This document shows positions 21,582 to 23,569 of a stretch of DNA of 23,569 nt, one piece after another. The notes under the pieces are model-generated. The model was not told the DNA's origin, searched no databases, and saw only the letters and a program-made list of their open reading frames with translations. Within the stretch, counting starts at the first letter, position 1; every line of letters begins with the position of its first letter. This stretch comes from Holophagales bacterium UBA5704 (GTDB taxonomy: Bacteria > Acidobacteriota > Thermoanaerobaculia > Multivoradales > UBA5704): assembly GCA_002420005.1 (NCBI GenBank), contig DIHE01000142.1:1-23569 (forward strand), given 5' to 3'. Both the position numbers and the translations under genes were made by a program.

Positions 21582-23360
21582 GTCCACCACGTGGATCTCC
21601 AGAGCGCAACGGCGGATCATGGCTTCGTCCTCAATCGGCTTCAGGAGCACCAGATCCAGGGTTGCTCCCTTCGAGGCGGCGAGCTCGGCGCCCGTGGTCT
21701 CCCGCCAGGACTTGAGGATCGAGGCGAGGAGCACGGGCTCCAGGCCCGGCTGGCCGAGACCATAGAGGACGATCGCCGCCTCCGGATCTCCACCGAGAAG
21801 GACGAGATGATGCCCGTCGAGCCGCAGCCGCAGCTCGCGCGGCTTGCGGGGAATCGGGCCGTTCTCGAGCGTTTCGAGCCTCTTCGGCAGGCTTTCGTCC
21901 TCCTCGTCGTCGTCCTCCTCCTCCTCTCCCCGGTCGGCCATCTCCTCCGCCTCGGCGCGCACCGCCTGGAGCCACCTCTCGATCTCCCCCGCGATCGAGG
22001 CCCGCCCGGTATCCGCGTCGATCGCGGCCAGATTCCGCTCGGTCTCCTCCACCTCGGGCTCCAGGTCCTGGAGGCTCCAAGGGGCGAAGAACGGCGCGTA
22101 GCCGTGGCGCCGGGCGATCTCCCGCAGGCGGTCCCAGTCCGGCGTGAGCTTGCCCGGGAACGGGGCGCATTCGAGGATCTCGATGCCTCCGGCCCGCGTC
22201 CGGCTCCAGGCGAGCCCGGCCAGCTCCGGCAGCACCGCCCGCAGCTCGACGGCCACGGGAGGCTCCGCGTCCGGCGGAGCGAGCCCGATCCGCGCCGGTC
22301 CTTGGCGCAGAGCCTCCCGGAGCATCGTCAGGATCTCGTTCCACGGGGCATCCTTCTTGTGGCCTCCCTTCGCGCCCGACTTGGCAGAGTCGAGGACGCG
22401 CGCTCCCCCGGGGCCCTTGCGCAGCGGATCGGCGCCGGCGGCGAGCAGGCGGCGCACGATCTCCAGATGCCCGGAGTACACGGCGCGGAAGAGCGGATTG
22501 AAATCCCCCTCCGGCCCTTCGCTCTCGGACAGGTTCGGGTCGGCACCGGCCTGGAGCAGAAGCTCGACCACCGCCAGATGGCCATCCCGGGCGGCTTCTG
22601 ACAGGGGGGTGCCCCGGCGCGTGAAGCGCCGATTGGAATCCACGCCGCGTGCCAGAAGCGCCGCCACCTCGGCCTCCCGCCCCTCGGACGCCGCCTCCAG
22701 GAGCTGCGCCACCGCCACCTCGGCGTCGTCCGCGCCGCGCTCCCGCAGACCCGCCAGGAGCTCCTCGTCCTGCTCCAGGCAGGCGATCACGGCGGCCGTA
22801 TTGCCGGCGGCGTCGCGGTCGTCGAGCCTGGCCCCCAGGGAGAGGAGCGTATCGACCATGGCGAATCGGTCCGTCTCCGGCGCCTTCTGTTCTTCCGGAG
22901 GTGCCTCGACCGGGACGTCCAGCAGGCCGCCCCCCAGCGCCGCCAGGAGCTCGGTCAGGTCGGCCGTCATTTTGCCCAGGACCGCAGGCGACCGGCGTGC
23001 CGCCTCGCGCACCGCGACCAGGAGAGGAGTCGCCCCCTCGTCGTCGCGGGCGTCCAGGGCGGCTCCATGTTGAACGAGGAGGCGCACGGTCGCGAGCGTC
23101 TCAGACCGCGGCTCCTCGCCCACAGCGCGGAGCAGCAGGGAGCCCCGGTCCCGCGGATCGCCCCTGTCCTCCACGTCGGCACCGTGGCGGAGCAGGAGCT
23201 CCACCAGGTCCGGCCGTCGGGTGCAGACCGCCGCGCGCAGAGCCGAGCTGACGGCATTGCGGCTGTTCGCCGAGACCCCTTCGGCCAGCAGCTCTTCGGC
23301 CTTGGCCCGATCGCCGGCCCACACCGCGTCCGCAAGCCGCCGTTCCCGTTTGTCCGCCAT
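21510..23360 (-). CDS. ankyrin-repeat protein with C-terminal DUF4253 domain
   Basis: This is the intact 616-residue copy of the family. Residues 1-~315 hold ankyrin repeats, for example DLVELLLRHGADVEDRGD, TPLSEAARDGHLAVVELLLQ followed by AGADPN, and FRAVYSGHLEIVRRLLAAGA followed by DP. Residues ~370-460 and ~508-616 fit DUF4253: IEILECAPFPGKLTPDW, LEPVLLASILKSWRE, GAEL, then the terminal HWSFWWD. An acidic run of Glu/Asp (479-489) separates the two halves. No signal peptide is seen. The biochemical role of DUF4253 is unknown; ankyrin repeats suggest protein binding, and association with immunity-type gene clusters is plausible but unproven. The ATG at 23360 has GAGGAGGT seven bases upstream and matches the start of the remnant at 19642; a GTG three codons earlier is rejected. 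Remnants lie at 19500, 20479 and, divergent, at 4031. Confidence 0.85.
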   Translation of the reverse strand: MADKRERRLADAVWAGDRAKAEELLAEGVSANSRNAVSSALRAAVCTRRPDLVELLLRHGADVEDRGDPRDRGSLLLRAVGEEPRSETLATVRLLVQHGAALDARDDEGATPLLVAVREAARRSPAVLGKMTADLTELLAALGGGLLDVPVEAPPEEQKAPETDRFAMVDTLLSLGARLDDRDAAGNTAAVIACLEQDEELLAGLRERGADDAEVAVAQLLEAASEGREAEVAALLARGVDSNRRFTRRGTPLSEAARDGHLAVVELLLQAGADPNLSESEGPEGDFNPLFRAVYSGHLEIVRRLLAAGADPLRKGPGGARVLDSAKSGAKGGHKKDAPWNEILTMLREALRQGPARIGLAPPDAEPPVAVELRAVLPELAGLAWSRTRAGGIEILECAPFPGKLTPDWDRLREIARRHGYAPFFAPWSLQDLEPEVEETERNLAAIDADTGRASIAGEIERWLQAVRAEAEEMADRGEEEEDDDEEDESLPKRLETLENGPIPRKPRELRLRLDGHHLVLLGGDPEAAIVLYGLGQPGLEPVLLASILKSWRETTGAELAASKGATLDLVLLKPIEDEAMIRRCALEIHVVDPDLEGARHLLGMTASRHWSFWWD

Positions 23361-23403
23361 GTGCGCCACCTCCTCTTCGGTCTTTCTTGGTTCCGACGGT
23401 GAG

Positions 23404-23409
23404 TCTATA
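23404..23409 (-). promoter_or_regulatory. -10 box of the ankyrin-DUF4253 gene
   Basis: TATAGA on the minus strand, in GGTATAGACTCA, is conserved in the remnant at 19687-19692 together with much of the ~45-base leader. No clear -35 box is seen. Confidence 0.45.
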
Positions 23410-23438
23410 CCCTTCGAGTGGGTCGACGACCGAACACG

Positions 23439-23470
23439 AAAAAGCCCCCCTCCCCGCGAGGGAAGGGGGG
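23439..23470 (-). terminator. factor-independent terminator of the right-edge gene
   Basis: On the minus strand an 11-bp stem (CCCCCCTTCCC with GGGGAGGGGGG, one G-U pair) closes a TCGC loop and is followed by CTTTTTCG. It lies about 30 bases beyond the stop of the partial right-edge gene and isolates it from the ankyrin-DUF4253 gene. Confidence 0.8.
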
Positions 23471-23501
23471 CCGGGCCTTCAACAGCGAAGGCGTTGCGCG
23501 G

Positions 23502-23569
23502 TCAGCGCAGGGCGAGCTCCCAGGAGGGCAGGGTGCCGGTGTCCGCCGAGGCGAGGTCGCGGGCCTTGA
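23502..23569 (-). CDS. C-terminus of a P/Homo-B-domain protein (partial, cut by right edge)
   Basis: Only about 22 codons are in the window, ending in ARDLASADTGTLPSWELALR and TGA. The D-T-G-T-L-x-S-W-x-L pattern is the characteristic last strand of the proprotein-convertase P domain (P/Homo B), often attached to secreted subtilases, metalloproteases or other exported proteins in environmental bacteria. The rest lies beyond the window. Confidence 0.6.
   Translation of the reverse strand, partial: KARDLASADTGTLPSWELALR

Overview
The window is very GC-rich (about 70% by eye) and densely coded on both strands. Its gene content suggests a soil or sediment bacterium, most likely Acidobacteriota and perhaps Thermoanaerobaculia. 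The support is a pyrophosphate-type phosphofructokinase, an OmpR-like winged-helix/TPR regulator, a secreted chymotrypsin-fold protease with a long pro-region, and large conflict-type multidomain proteins. This is a judgement from gene style; there is no rRNA or marker gene to fix the taxon.

Left part (1-4495): the left edge cuts a minus-strand TIR-NACHT-FGE/sulfatase-type fusion, an NLR-like presumed immune protein. Upstream of its start lies a 21-bp tandem array with two-helical-turn phasing. Next come a minus-strand hypothetical protein with a possible C-terminal winged helix and a 5'-truncated DUF4253 fragment on the plus strand. The last two abut head to head at what looks like a recombination joint.

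Centre-left (4550-9342): a PPi-dependent phosphofructokinase overlaps at its 3' end with a convergent gene encoding eight helix-hairpin-helix (RNA polymerase alpha-CTD-like) repeats. Then comes a short secreted peptide with three WDPxG motifs spaced exactly 23 residues apart. It is followed by a helical-repeat protein with an N-terminal His/Cys cluster.

Centre (9381-18859): a two-gene minus-strand operon encodes a cytoplasmic fusion of an S8 subtilase and an HExxH gluzincin, followed by an MBL-fold hydrolase. Divergent from it is a secreted S1-type serine protease ending in a strong terminator, then a membrane-anchored winged-helix/TPR regulator.

Right part (18894-23569): a toxin-antitoxin island holds higBA, an intact vapBC, a second antitoxin with a truncated PIN toxin, and a deletion remnant of vapBC. 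These modules are interleaved with remnants of an ankyrin-DUF4253 gene whose intact copy lies at 21510-23360. A ~402-bp direct repeat and a small thioesterase-like fragment show repeated rearrangement. The right edge holds the last codons of a P/Homo-B-domain protein and its terminator.

The most notable items are the TIR-NACHT-FGE protein with its phased array, the double-protease/MBL operon, the WDPxG peptide with its neighbour, and the degraded tandem ankyrin-DUF4253/toxin-antitoxin array. Functional links between neighbours are inferences from position only.
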